From positions 7,617,589-7,681,588 of the forward strand of contig CM063246.1 of assembly GCA_032158295.1 (NCBI GenBank): a DNA stretch of 64,000 nt, written 5' to 3'. Under the pieces are notes generated by a model. The model did not search any database, was not told the DNA's origin, and saw only the letters and a program-made list of their open reading frames with translations. This document shows positions 40,713 to 51,512 of this stretch, one piece after another. The stretch's first letter is position 1; each line of letters opens with the position of its first letter. This stretch comes from Pycnopodia helianthoides. Lineage: Eukaryota; Echinodermata; Asteroidea; Forcipulatida; Asteriidae. Both the position numbers and the translations under genes were made by a program.

Positions 40713-40889
40713 GCCTCATGGTCATCTCAGACTTAAGTTTGATTAATTTTTATATCATGCCAAAGAAAAAACCATGAGAAAAGTTTGATACACAGATTGT
40801 GTCTATTATTGGCCCTGTATGGACGTCAGTCTGTGTTACACTGAGACTGATGTCCTGCCAGGGCTATGTGAACATTTGTGCACTGCCAT

Positions 40890-41681
40890 GACTGTGTAGG
40901 TGCATTCACCACATGATGTCATATTGCAGGCAGGCACAGCTTATCTACCATTCGAAACCACATCGGACGATATTGAATGGTCAGACAGTAGGAGGGTTGA
41001 CTGTGTACTGTGTGGATGCATTCACTACATGACATGATGTAGTGCAGGCTGGCACAGTTTATCGGTCAAACAGTAAGAGGGTTAACTGTGTACTGTATGA
41101 TGCATTTACCACATGATATCATGTTGCAGGCTGGCACAGTTTATCATTCAAAACTATGTTAGATGAGATTGAATGGTCAGACAGTAGGAGGGTTGACTGT
41201 GTACTGTGTTGATGCATTCACCACATGATATATTGCAGGCTGGCACAGTTTATCGGTCAAACAGTAAGAGGGTTGACTGTGTACTGTATGATGCATTTAC
41301 CACATGATATCATGTTGCAGGCTGGCACAGTTTATCTATCATTCAAAACTACATTGGATGATATTGAATGGTCAGACTTTAGGAGGGTTGACTGTGTACT
41401 GTGTTGATGCATTCACCACAGGATATAGTGCAGGCTGGCACAGTTTATCGGTCAAACAGTAAGAGGGTTGACTGTGTACTGTGAAGATGCAACTACCATA
41501 TGATATCATATTGCAGGCTGACACAGTTTATATTATTCAAAACTATGTTGGATGAGATTGAATGGTCAGACAGTAGGAGGGTTGACTGTGTACTGTGTAG
41601 ATGCATTCACCATGATATCATATGGCAGGCTGGATCATTTAAAACCACATTGATGTTGAATGGTGAGACGGTAGGAGGGTA
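40890..41681. repeat. Tandem array derived from a family A piggyBac-MITE end
   Basis: Eight units share GACTGTGTACTGTG, ATGCATTCACCACATGAT, GCAGGCTGGCACAGTTTATC and AGACAGTAGGAGGGTT. Long units (~110 bp) keep a CAAAACTA...GATTGAATGG segment that short units (~80 bp) lack. The order is L-S-L-S-L-S-L-L. The same sequence is one half of the MITE at 48251-48479. Confidence 0.9.
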
Positions 41682-41696
41682 AAACACAATAGTTCA

Positions 41697-42090
41697 TTAA
41701 AGGAACATTACAGAATTGGTTTTTGCTAACAAAACAGTTGCGGGCAGTGTAAGCACTTTATGTAATCTACCATATACATAAACTGACAAACCTGTAGAAG
41801 TTTGAGATCGATCGACCATCTGGGTCACAAGAAAATAGTGAAAAACCGATTACATATTTGCATGGAATCATATAGATTCAACAAATGAATAAAACGCTCA
41901 CTGAGCGATAAACTCCAATCGGAAAATTAGTGTATTCATTTCTCATCAAATATGGCATTTCAGACAGAAATATTTCAAGGGATGTTTTCTACTATCATCA
42001 TCATTAGACCGTGTAAGTTTTATGTAAATCTGTGATCAAAAAGTATATTTTACAATTTCTTTTCTGACCAATTCTGTTATTTTCCTTTAA
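41697..42090. mobile_element. TTAA-flanked MITE, family C (394 bp)
   Basis: TTAAAGGAACATTACAGAAT to TTATTTTCC/TTTAA, 15 bp after the tandem array. Confidence 0.9.
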
Positions 42091-42344
42091 TAAAAAAAAA
42101 GATGGCTAGTATATCAAAATGAACAGGTAGATGCTTTGAACTGAAATGTCTAGATTGAGTAAAGTGTTGAAACTTTGTGATGGCAATTGTACCATTGATA
42201 CAAATTTGTACTTGAATTGTGACGAGAGTTTTTTGATGGTTCGATATATTTTTATATCTAGAAAGTGATTTAAATGAAAATTTGTTTTATGTTACCTTAA
42301 TGTTTACATGTGTTTTTGAAAAAAAAAAGAGTACAGTATTACTT

Positions 42345-42680
42345 ATCTTAATTTCGGGTTGAACAAAGAAAAAATAACTCGAGCGGGATTTGAACCTACA
42401 ACCTCTGCATTAACATGCCGGTGCGCTACCAATTGAGCTATCTGGCCTTATTTTGCCGGTCTCCCTATTTTGTCAATGTCTTTGTTCGGGGGTGCCATTC
42501 TGAAGCCATTCAACCTGTAACTGCCGTCACTGGTAACTTTATGACACTACCTACGATGCAGCAGCAGCAGAGGGGGTTCCCTTAAGGGGAGGCAACATTT
42601 TATTTCAAATATCAAATATTAAACCACAAGGGAAACTGACAGGGTAAATTTTAGTTAATTTTGGTTTGAACAAAGAAAAA
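42345..42680 (-). mobile_element. tRNA-like composite repeat
   Basis: The minus-strand head (42372-42448) has TAGCTCAATTGGTAGC and AGGTTCAAATCCCGC. Body GTCTCCCTATTTTGTCAATG, then AACCACAAGGGAAACTGACA at the right edge. Confidence 0.65.
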
Positions 42681-42771
42681 TTGTGTTAATTACGTTGGCA
42701 AAAGTATATAATTTTCAGTATATATAATTTGCTCAAACATTCACTCGGTGGGAGACTTTAGCATGCTGCTG

Positions 42772-43195
42772 ATCGGTCTAGAGCATGGAACTCAAGTTCT
42801 TGCGGCCCAGTCATCAGAGTTTGGGTTTGAAGCCCGGTTGTTACACTCGTGTTCTTGGGCCAGACACTTAACTATAATTGCTTCTCATCACCAAGGAGTA
42901 AATTGTTACCTTCAAGGGTAGAGAATCCCAGTTGTTACACTTATGTTCATGGGCAAGACACTAAACCATAATTGCTTCTCATCACCCAGGAGTAAATGGG
43001 TACCTGCAAGGGTAGAGATTGTTGTTGTGAATGTAAATTAGAAACCAGTACTCCCACTTGGCTGCTGGTGCTGCATACTCCTAAGGAGTTTACATGGTCT
43101 CAGGAATGCCTATTAGGCCCAATGAAAAGGGGAAGTGATGGTGTAAGGTGTTTCGATACAATGTATAAGAGCGCCTTATAAATGCCTGTTAATAT
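42772..43195 (+). mobile_element. Diverged SINE with internal duplication
   Basis: GGTCTAGAGCATGGAACTC and GGGTTTGAAGCCCGG, then two copies of TTACACT(C/T)(G/A)TGTTC with CAGACACTTAACTATAATTGC and AAGACACTAAACCATAATTGC. Tail GCGCCTTATAAATGCC. Confidence 0.65.
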
Positions 43196-43340
43196 TAATG
43201 CTAGGTGGCAGTAGACAAACTAGACATTCATCGTTTCCTTCAGTCTAATGTTTCGGGAAAAACAGTTTCTTTGTTGCATTCAAATTTGATAGTTGTTAGT
43301 TGTGAGCCATGTTGTATCCAATATATTCTGGGTTGGCGTC

Positions 43341-43673
43341 TTAAAGGCCCTGTACACTATTGGTAAGATCGAAAAACACAATGTTCACAGATTCACACAT
43401 AACTTACATGATTTAAAGTAAGTAATGGTAGAAAGGGTTCCTTAAAATATTTCTGCCTAAAATGCTATCGTTTCTGAGAAACGAGTAAAACATAGTAATT
43501 ATCGCACGCGATAATTTGAAAAACAGAAAAGATCTCTTTTCACTATTTTCTCGTGACCTCGATGACCAATTGAGCTCAAACTTTCACAGGTTTGTTTGTT
43601 CATGCATATGTTGAATCACACAAAATGTGGACACTGATTTTGAGCTGTTACCAAAAGTGTACAATACCTTTAA
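43341..43673. mobile_element. TTAA-flanked MITE, family B (333 bp)
   Basis: TTAAAGGCCCTGTACACTAT to AGTGTACAATACC/TTTAA, with a small internal deletion. Confidence 0.9.
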
Positions 43674-44384
43674 GGGAACATTAGTAACGTTACTGTTACA
43701 TGCTTATTTTATGGAAGTATTTACTTGAAAGTCGTATTTATGGAAGAAAATATATTCGTTGGTTGGATTTTGTTTTGATTTTTGTATAACGCAGGCCTGA
43801 AATCATACCTGTTGCCCAGGTATTGGCCTTGGTAAGGCTTCAAAATCCCCTTTTATATCTTCCATTTAGCCGTTTTGAGATTTAGGAGTGCACTCTTTGG
43901 TTTGGGTGTATACAGACAAATTTACCTAAACCAAATAGTGCCCTAGTAATGTGTCCACCATTTTTCAAAATGGCTTATGGAATTGCCTCTCTTTAAAAAA
44001 AAAAATGAAAATGGCCTTGCCTTCTCAAAGATGAAACTCCAGGCCTGATAATTTGTCAAAATTTACATCTCATTCCGACTACACGAGAAAACTCATCAGA
44101 ATGCAAAGAAGTCCTTTGTGACCATATCATTGTGGATGTAATTATTGTATGTTTTATGTTCTATTATTATCATCTATTAACAAAAGTTTGATGTTCATGA
44201 TTTATGCAAACAGTTAATGTTTGTACCAAATAACAAATTGTATTCCTTCACTAGCATGTCAATATTTACAGCTAGATTTTGTCCTTGATACAGTCATGCT
44301 GTTGACAGGGCCACGAGTCCTTTACGACTGAAATACATTGACTCACAGCCAGACGTGGAAAGGCTTTTTGTCAAAATCAATAGA

Positions 44385-44553
44385 CCTTATACACGACGTT
44401 ATTTGAGTAGGGCGACCTCTGCTAGAGGTCAAAAAGAGATTGCTCATTGGCTCACCTTTTGCGCCGGGCATACATAGATGTGCGCTTTCCATTGTTTCAT
44501 CATCGCTTTACCTCCAAGATGGCGGCATGATGGCGTCAATGCATTTAAGGTTC
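44385..44553. mobile_element. Inverted-repeat element with ATAGACCTTATACACGACG start
   Basis: Copy of the element at 33250-33412. Contains GAGTAGGGCG, CTAGAGGTCAAAA and CAAGATGGCGGC. Confidence 0.65.
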
Positions 44554-44929
44554 ATTACTTCTGACAAAACCGGTTTTATTTATGTTACATATACTTAAAC
44601 GCCAGTAGTATTTTTATTAATTTATTTCAATTCTAATATGTTGGAGGGGTGTGAGTGTGTTGAAAATCTTTCATACAACTGTTTTTGACACGCATGTAAC
44701 CACCCCCGAATCCTGCCCCCTTGCCCCTTGCCACTCACATTAGACTGATCAAAAGAATTTAAAATCTGGTTGTCTTGAGTTGGCCTTTTGAAGTTCATTA
44801 CATTATCATCAGAGGCAAATACCAAGAATTCAGGTCAAGAGGTCAGTGGTCCAGTGGGCAATGTGTTAACTAATGCAAATGATGGCATCCCTCCCCCCAT
44901 CCCCCACCCCCTCTATATTTAGTCATCAT

Positions 44930-45522
44930 GTCAGTGCAAAAGCGTTGTATCTCTATTTTGGAAAAAATGTTGTATCTTGATTTTGCAAGAACGCCTGATT
45001 TCGCTTGAAAATGCTCAGTGCAATTTTTGTTTTATCTCTATGTACATTTGGTTTTTTGTGTACATCCAAGCTATTTTAACGGCACGGGACACTATTGGTA
45101 ATTACTCAAAATAATTGTTAGCATAAAAACTTACTTGGTAACGAGCAATGGAGAGCTGTTGATAGTATAAAACATTGTGAGAAACGGCTCCCTCTGAAGT
45201 AACATAGTTTTTGAGAAAGAAGTAATTTCTCAGTAAAATATTTGAATTGATTTGGAGACCTCACGCATGAAGTCTCGAAATCAAGCATCTGAAAGCACAC
45301 AACTTCGTGTGACAAGGGTGTTTTTTCTTCCATTATTATCTTGCAACTTCGATGACCAATTGAGTTCAAATTTTCACAGGTTTGTTATTTTGTGCATATG
45401 TTGAGATACACCAAGTGAGAAGACTGGTCTTTGACATTTACCAAAGGTGTCCAGTGTCTTTAAGTGAGATACAACGTAAGTGCTATTTTATGAGATACAA
45501 TAAGTTTTTTTTGCACTGTCAC
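44930..45522. mobile_element. GTCAGTGCAAAA element interrupted by a family D MITE
   Basis: Outer ends TCAGTGCAAAAGCGTTGTAT and ATACAATAAG...TTGCACTG. The uninterrupted relative is 20333-20711. The interruption is the TTAA-flanked insert 45076-45463. Confidence 0.75.
45076..45463. mobile_element. TTAA-flanked MITE, family D (388 bp)
   Basis: TTAACGGCACGGGACAC to GTGTCCAGTGTCTTTAA. Inserted into the host repeat at CTATTTTAA|GTGAGATAC. Confidence 0.88.
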
Positions 45523-46419
45523 AACGTAGAGGTGCATTTCTGAATCGGCCACGCTTGTTGTCCAATGTGGCTGGGGCAAGAAAACTCCAACCTTTATTAA
45601 AAGTTCAAAATCTTGACTTAATTAAGGTTTCTGTCATGGGGCAATTCCTATGATACGGTGTATGTAACTAGCATGTCAATATTGCATTGTGTTCGTGAGG
45701 CAAGACAACTCCAACCTTGAATAAAAAGTTCATAATTTCAAGCGAAATTCACAAACAGTTACTTGACTCATTTTGATTTCTGTCGTCTGTTTATCAGAAT
45801 TTTGGTTTGTCAGGGGAATTCGTATGAAATGATTAGTTGAACTAATATCGGGTACGGGTAATAATCAGAAAGTTTAATAAATTCAATTCTTACATTTTTT
45901 ACTGACACCAATCAACCTGAGAAATGTTTAATAATTTGTCGGGGAATAACGGATAAATCCAGTATAAATACAAGACGTAAACTACAGCAAAATGAAATAC
46001 ACTGAAAAGCAATGTGACATCAAGCTGATATACAACCTTCTAAAAACCTGAGCCGTTATTCCAAATTGCCGGTTTGAATTGTTTTCAGTCGACCTTTGTT
46101 GTGGGTACCCTCCCTTTAACTTACGTTCTGATGTGTATTTATTTAAGAACTATGGCTTAAGAAGATGACCAAAGATATAACATGTACCATTCCAGCATTT
46201 TTGTTTATTACGGTTCCTCAGTTTTGTCAATGAAAATTGAAAAACACAATGCAGTCTTGCTGTACCTGGCACTTTCCTCTCTTTTTTTTGACAAACTGTA
46301 GCTGCATGGATGCCTATATTTAGTGCCCCCAACGCCGCATTGAGTGAAAGGTAAATGAACCAAACTAATTTTGAATGGTTCTGATTCAAGGATATCAATT
46401 TCTCCTACACTGTTTCAAT

Positions 46420-46425
46420 TTTATT
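46420..46425 (-). terminator. ENY2: ENY2 poly(A) signal
   Basis: AATAAA on the minus strand, about 130 nt beyond the stop. A second one lies at 46204-46209. Confidence 0.6.
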
Positions 46426-46556
46426 ACAAACACAAAAAAAGTATGGAAAAATACATGTAAATAAACATTTCCTAGCCGGCATCAAGACTGCCCTCTAGTG
46501 ACGGCTCTAATGCAACAAGATGAATACTAATGAGTTGATTTGTGTTTGACCAATCA

Positions 46557-46633
46557 TCAGATGCTCGCTTGTTGGGCCAGAAATGCCTGTATTCTCTGCA
46601 AGAGTTCCTTCTTTACATCGTCCGGTACCAGTT
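46557..46633 (-). CDS. ENY2: ENY2 coding exon 4 (stop)
   Basis: [27 protein letters not shown]. Acceptor TTTTGCTAG. Confidence 0.96.
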
Positions 46634-49600
46634 CTAGCAAAACAAAGTGAAAATATTTTTTTTTTTAAATTGAAAGTTATATACAACTAGACAAGTGTTT
46701 GTTGTGTAACTAACACTAAGAAAATTGTTCAGATGGAAAAAAATAATAACAAAAATAAAATCAAGACGAAAACAAAGGTGGTTTCGGCGGAGGTCCGAAA
46801 CCCGCCATTATTGAGTGCTTCGAGTGCTATGGTTAAAACTATGACTCCTGAGGTGATCCGTGCCTCGGCGCGTTCTCTTTTCCCCGAGGGGAAGCAATTC
46901 TTGGACACACAGCTCTTCTACTGGACAGCTCACTCGAGTCATGTAAATATTTTTCTGGCTCGTAAATGTCCAGTTGTTGTTGTCCAAAAAGTGCAAATGA
47001 GGCGAACAAACTTGTAGCCTGCATTGATTTGTACCTGTCCTTGAATCTGTTTTGTTATTTGAGACCCCAGAGAAGTGAACTTTCAAAACACTCTTACTTA
47101 ATTCTGAAATTATAATTGGGTAAAGTACCTATATTCCCTGAAGCAGGCCTGATACTTCGTTCTTGAAAGGGCAAGCGCACAAAGGTATTTCCTTCTTAGG
47201 CAAAGGGCACCTCCGAGAGGAAATTGTAAAATTCTATTGGAACATTTCAACGGGCACCAAGGCAATGACCAGGGGCAACGGAGGCAATTGCCGCCGTTGT
47301 CCCCGTGAAGTTATCAGGGGTCAATTTCACCAAACTCTTCCTAACTTAGGATTAATCTTAGGACTGAGGACGAGTTAAGTTTCGTAACCATAGACATTAG
47401 GACACATTGAACCCATCCTAAGTTAGGACGAGTTACTCATCCTAACTCGAGATAGGATTAATCCTAGCGTTTTTCGTGAAATTGGCTGCTGGCCTGCTAC
47501 AGACCCAAGAAGACTTGCATCATCTCACCTCTTCCTTTTGGTGTTATCTCAGTAACCAACTCATCCACCGTCACATGATCCAAACCTTTCCTTCTGACAA
47601 CATCTGTAAAAGAAAATTAACAGGCCATAAATGACAAAAATTAATCATTTGAGACGGGGACATTATGTATTAGGACTAAGAGGTAAGAACAGTGTGGTGT
47701 TTGATCTCAGGGACAGTCAGAACAAACCTACTAATACATCTCAAGCCTGGAATTATGCTGAGGCTGCGGAGGCCATGGCCCTCTGTTGCCCTGCTCTTGG
47801 GCCTTGGTGACCCTTTAAAAGTTTCCCATTGACTTGCAAGATTTTTCAATGGAAGTACCCTATAGTTGCAAAATGAAAATGGCCTTGCCCTCTCAAAAAT
47901 AAAATTTGAGGCCTGGCATCTAGAAGGTAAAAACAATAAGATTTTTTTCACAATACAAAAAATACAGAAATTATGCAGAAATACTTCGGGCATTTGATGA
48001 GGAATCAGAAATTTCAAAAGTCACTCTCATCCCACAAGGTAAAAGACAAAAAAACAATCAAAAGAGAGACCAAAGACCAACAGGAACACCAAGAAAAACA
48101 TATAGGACTAGACTGACCTTGTCTTTGCGAAATGATTGTAACATTACAGGACAGAGATTAATAGAGAAAACTCCCTGTCTATTGTGCCTCATCAGAAATG
48201 AGGAAGAATCTTTTGCAATCATTACAAAGACGGCCCCAGACTAAAACAACTTGACCCTCCTACTGTCAGTGACTCTTGGCAACATTTTCCAGTGAGTTGA
48301 CCGACCATTTGAAACCATTCCACTGCCAAGGTTGTGTACGGTGGCACAACTGTGCACAGAACTGACTGTGTACTGTGTACATGCATTCCCTCATGGTATC
48401 ATATTTCAGGCTGGCATAGTTTATCTGTCGTTCAAAACCACTTGAATGGTATTGAACGGTCAGACAGCAAGAGGATTAAAGGGGCTGTATCATCATGATC
48501 ATAGCATGTGTATGGAATTATGAACTAAACCAGTTACAGCAGGGCTATAATTTGGGGGGAAAACCCCACAAGACCGCAGGGCTTGTAGCTCAAAATAGTT
48601 ACCGGACCGGATGTTTGTGTACAAGACCAGAATTGAAGAAAGAAGAAAACATGCCTACACAGGTTAATAATTGAACTGTTTGAATTTGAAAAAGCACTAA
48701 GAGAAGATTTATCTCATTTGTATATTACGTGGCGTGTCGTGGCCAAGCGGATAAGAGCACCGGACTCAAGCTCTGGTGTTTCTGATCAGCAGAGTGTGGG
48801 TTCGAGTCCCGGTCGTGACAATTGTGTCCTTCAGCAAGACACTTAACCATTATTGCTGTGTCCTTCGGATGGGACGTAAAGCCGTAGGTCCCGTGTGTTG
48901 TGTAATGCACGTAAAAGAACCCAGTACACTTATCGAAAAGAGAAGGGGTTCGCCCCGGTGTTCCTGGTTTGATTGGCAGCATATTGCACCACCGCACCTT
49001 GTAAACCATTACATTGTGCTATAAATGATTAGGTCTCATACTTCAGAAACGCAGCTCCACATACCTGGCAGAAAAATATATATATATCAGCGCTTAGAAA
49101 CGTCTGTATTAAGCGCTATATAAATGTTGTTGTTGTTGTTGTTGGTATAAGTAGTGTTTGATAATCAACAGAATTATATTTATCAGACAGAAAGTCAACA
49201 TTTGAAACACAAACACAAGACCGCCGGACTTGCCCGATGCTTAAAATCACTGGCCTCGGGCCAGCGGTCCAGTGTCAACTTCGAGAAGAAGCACATTTGA
49301 GCAACAACACTTGGTTGTCGTTTACCTTTGCAATATGCTTTTAGTTCGTCCCTCCATCCGCTCTCAATCAGTTTGATCCGAAGTGTATCTTTCAATCTGT
49401 AACAAATGAAAAAACAAATTCTGAATCCACTGGTTTTTGAGTTTGGAGGACGTGGAAGGAAAGTGAATACAAGTGCATCGCAAAATCTGACTATCCTTTT
49501 TTTGTTCCTCTTTCTTCTTTTGACACAGCCAGGAAATGGAAATGTGGAAACTCACATTGGAGCATTGGTGAAAATTCCTTAAAAATGCAACAAGAAAGTT

Positions 49601-50643
49601 CGCCTGCGAGAAAAAAGCCATTGAAAGCACAATTTTGTTTAAAAACCCCGGCTTAGCACAAGCAGAGATTTTGCAGTTAAAGGAATGTTACAGAATTGTT
49701 TTTTGCTAACAAAACAGTTGCTGGCAGTGTAAGCACTTTATGTAATCCACCATATACATAAACTGACAAACCTGTAGAGGTTTGAGATCGATCGGCCATC
49801 TGGGTCACGAGAAAATAGTGAAAAACCAATTACACATTTGCATGAAATCATATAGATTCAACAAACGAATAAAACGCTCACTGAGCGATAAACTCCAATC
49901 GGAAAATTAGTTTATTAATTTCTCATCAAATATGGCATTTCAGACAGAAATATTTCAAGGGATGTTTTCTACTATCATCATCATTAGACCATGTAAGTTT
50001 GATGTAAATCTGTGATCAAAAAGTATATTTTACAAGTTTTTTTCTTACCAATTCTGTAATGTTCCTTTAACAATTTCCTCAAGTTAAAATATGCTCAAAA
50101 TCAAACCTTGTGAAACATTCGCTTTGAATATTATCAGGCATGATATTTGGGCCTCAAAAAAAATCACAGCTGTGAGGTTAAATTCGCTTTGCATTAGCCA
50201 CAAAGGTTCAAACTAAGACAAAGGTTCATATTTCGTGCCCGCACAAAATATGAACCTTTGTATTTATTAGTTCTCGACCTCAGATAAACTTGTCTAAACA
50301 CACATTCTATTTTTTGCATTCCTGTGGAGACATCTTTTGTTCTTTCCTTTGTCCCTGTAGTTAAGAACCTCCCATAGACTCTGTACACAAAATTCCTTGT
50401 GGAGCAACCCAGTCTTTAGAATTTCCCTGTGGAGACCCTTTGTTATCCCTTTTCTGTTTTGTTCTCGGTCTCCACAAGGTAGTGAAAATGAAATCAATAC
50501 CGCAGAAATAAGTAGCTTTATCAAATTAGGAAGGTTGGTAAAGAAAAGTCACTTGCTTACCTTTCTTTCTCTCCGGTCTCAATCAGCTTTTGGTTGATGG
50601 TTGCACGCATCTGGACATCTTTGTCTTTCCACTTTTGATCCAT
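46557..50643 (-). CDS. ENY2: ENY2, transcription and mRNA export factor (complete)
   Basis: Four coding exons on the minus strand (50561-50643, 49326-49396, 47529-47603, 46557-46633) give 101 aa, the same length as human ENY2. Phases are consistent and all introns are GT-AG. The protein reads [20 protein letters not shown], then [35 protein letters not shown], and [22 protein letters not shown]2/Sus1 is a small all-helical protein that wraps around elongated helices in the SAGA deubiquitinase module and in TREX-2. It links histone H2B deubiquitination and transcription to mRNA export at the nuclear pore. Its start faces CTNNBL1 840 bp away. The exon holding the ATG has an acceptor upstream, so a 5' UTR exon lies in the shared interval. 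Confidence 0.96.
47319..47490. mobile_element. Inverted-repeat MITE in ENY2 intron 3
   Basis: GGGTCAATTTCACCAAACTC and AGGATTAATC are mirrored by GATTAATCCTAGCG and TTTTTCGTGAAATTGGC. Internal CCTAACTTAGG-type palindromes. Confidence 0.75.
47529..47603 (-). CDS. ENY2: ENY2 coding exon 3
   Basis: [24 protein letters not shown]. Acceptor TTTCTTTTACAG, donor AGAG|GTGAGA. Confidence 0.96.
48251..48479. mobile_element. piggyBac-like MITE, family A (reversed)
   Basis: TTGACCCTCCTACTGTCAG to CTGACCGTT-type end with GACAGCAAGAGGATTAA. Reversed relative to 12438 and 59783. One TTAA is mutated to TTGA. Confidence 0.85.
48543..49290. mobile_element. CAGGGCT-end element interrupted by a SINE
   Basis: CAGGGCTATAATTTGG, GACCGCAGGGCTTGTAGCTC and AGAAGATTTATCTCATTTGT match 10405-10752. 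The match resumes after the SINE at GATAATCAACAGAAT and GACCGCCGGACTTG. Confidence 0.75.
48727..49145 (+). mobile_element. tRNA-derived SINE nested in the CAGGGCT element
   Basis: GGCGTGTCGTGGCCAAGCGG, GGGTTCGAGTCCCGG, full body, GCGCTATATAAATGTTG and a (TTG)n tail. Confidence 0.88.
49326..49396 (-). CDS. ENY2: ENY2 coding exon 2
   Basis: [23 protein letters not shown]. Acceptor TTTGTTACAG, donor AAAG|GTAAAC. Confidence 0.95.
49677..50070. mobile_element. TTAA-flanked MITE, family C (394 bp)
   Basis: TTAAAGGAATGTTACAGAAT to ATTCTGTAATGTTCC/TTTAA, inside ENY2 intron 1. Confidence 0.92.
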
Positions 50644-50673
50644 TTTATTGATAAAAACCGTGACTTTAAATTT
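50561..50673 (-). CDS. ENY2: ENY2 coding exon 1 with 30 nt of 5' UTR
   Basis: ATG at 50643-50641, donor GAAAG|GTAAGC. Preceded by TTCATTCATCTTCAG, a good acceptor. The frame stays open upstream of the ATG within the exon, so a slightly longer N-terminus is possible. Confidence 0.92.
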
Positions 50674-50727
50674 CTGAAGATGAATGAAAGCAAATAAATT
50701 GTCGGTATCCGATCAAAACAAAATCAT

Positions 50728-50920
50728 GATCGAATCTGCTGCCCACTTTGGGCTGTAGTGTTTGTTAATATATTAAATTATATGGCTCTCTTTTAACATC
50801 GGTCTTATTAATATTACAGTCGTGATGGCGACTAATTATAATAAGACTGATGTTAAATAAAACATAGAGAGCCTCAGCCATATAACAGCCTAACAAAGTG
50901 GGCTAGATCGAATCTAGCCC
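50728..50920. mobile_element. Inverted-repeat element in the ENY2/CTNNBL1 interval
   Basis: GATCGAATCTGCTGCCCACTTTG is mirrored by CAAAGTGGGCTAGATCGAATC (shown as partial arms). Inner TTTTAACATCGGTCTTATTA pairs with TAATAAGACTGATGTTAAA. A fragment recurs at 51942-51995. Confidence 0.75.
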
Positions 50921-50929
50921 TCCAGGGAC

Positions 50930-51125
50930 CAATTTCATAGAACTGCTTTAATAAAATATTAATAAGCACAAAAAGTGGATAAGCACAACAAAATATTGCT
51001 CACCAGAGTATAAAGTTACCAGCCAAAATACATGTCACATTTACTATCTCACTCACACTGTAACTGGTGGTAGAGAGTCTTATGCTGCTTATATATTTTT
51101 GTAACACTATTTTCTGCTTGGGCCC
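50930..51125. mobile_element. CCAATTTCA-type inverted-repeat MITE
   Basis: GGGACCAATTTCATAGAACT at the left, TTTTCTGCTTGGGCCC at the right, diverged. Confidence 0.6.
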
Positions 51126-51482
51126 AGCAGGATCGACAGGTTGTTCTCTAGGAGTAGGAGATCTATATAACTTAGAAGTTCAATGGAGATCAATGGTCTG
51201 GCCCAATACGTAGACGTACACGGCAGCTAGCTTCAGTCTGCTGGAATGCAAATGTAAGCAGTAGTAAACAAAGATGAGTGGTTGAGTGCTGCAAAAAATG
51301 CGCTGTTTCAATCATTCGCGCGCCATCAACGTTGAAAAATCGCCAGCTTGGTAGCCCAAACAGCTTATAAGTCATGCAAGTAGTACATGCCTCGCATACG
51401 GTAAATCGCTGAACTGTGTGTTGCCTATACTAGTATTAAAACCATGCTATAAACGTTGTTGATCTAAAAAAGAAATAGAGCA

Positions 51483-51512
51483 ATGGATGTTGTTGAATTA
51501 CTTGCATTCCAG
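51483..51512 (+). CDS. CTNNBL1: CTNNBL1 coding exon 1
   Basis: MDVVELLAFQ, donor CAG|GTATGT. The match to the conserved N-terminus MDVxELL fixes the start. Confidence 0.9.

Larger units (their letters stand above)
38760..46419. other. Gene-free, repeat-dense block between NSMAF and ENY2
   Basis: No exon with a supported frame was found on either strand. Contents: a LINE/SINE-like 3' tail (39330-39535, CTTGAAGTGGCCGTCCGGCC), TTAA-MITEs of families B, C and D, a short IR (40585-40712), a tandem array, a tRNA-like composite, a SINE, and a nested IR element. Confidence 0.6.
50674..51482. promoter_or_regulatory. Head-to-head ENY2/CTNNBL1 promoter interval
   Basis: Divergent starts 840 bp apart. 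The proximal part (50728-50920) is an inverted-repeat element and 50930-51125 is a CCAATTTCA-type repeat. The unique sequence is therefore 51130-51482, which holds a GCGCGCCATC motif and CAACGTTG. This is the likely core promoter for both genes. No TATA box was seen. Confidence 0.5.

Noticed and set aside
40890..41681. Regularly spaced repeats as a CRISPR array
   Set aside because: The whole unit is repeated, with no unique spacers, and it matches a MITE half.
46733..47017. 94-codon + frame in ENY2 intron 3
   Set aside because: Starts in A-rich low-complexity sequence, antisense in an intron, no homology or signals.
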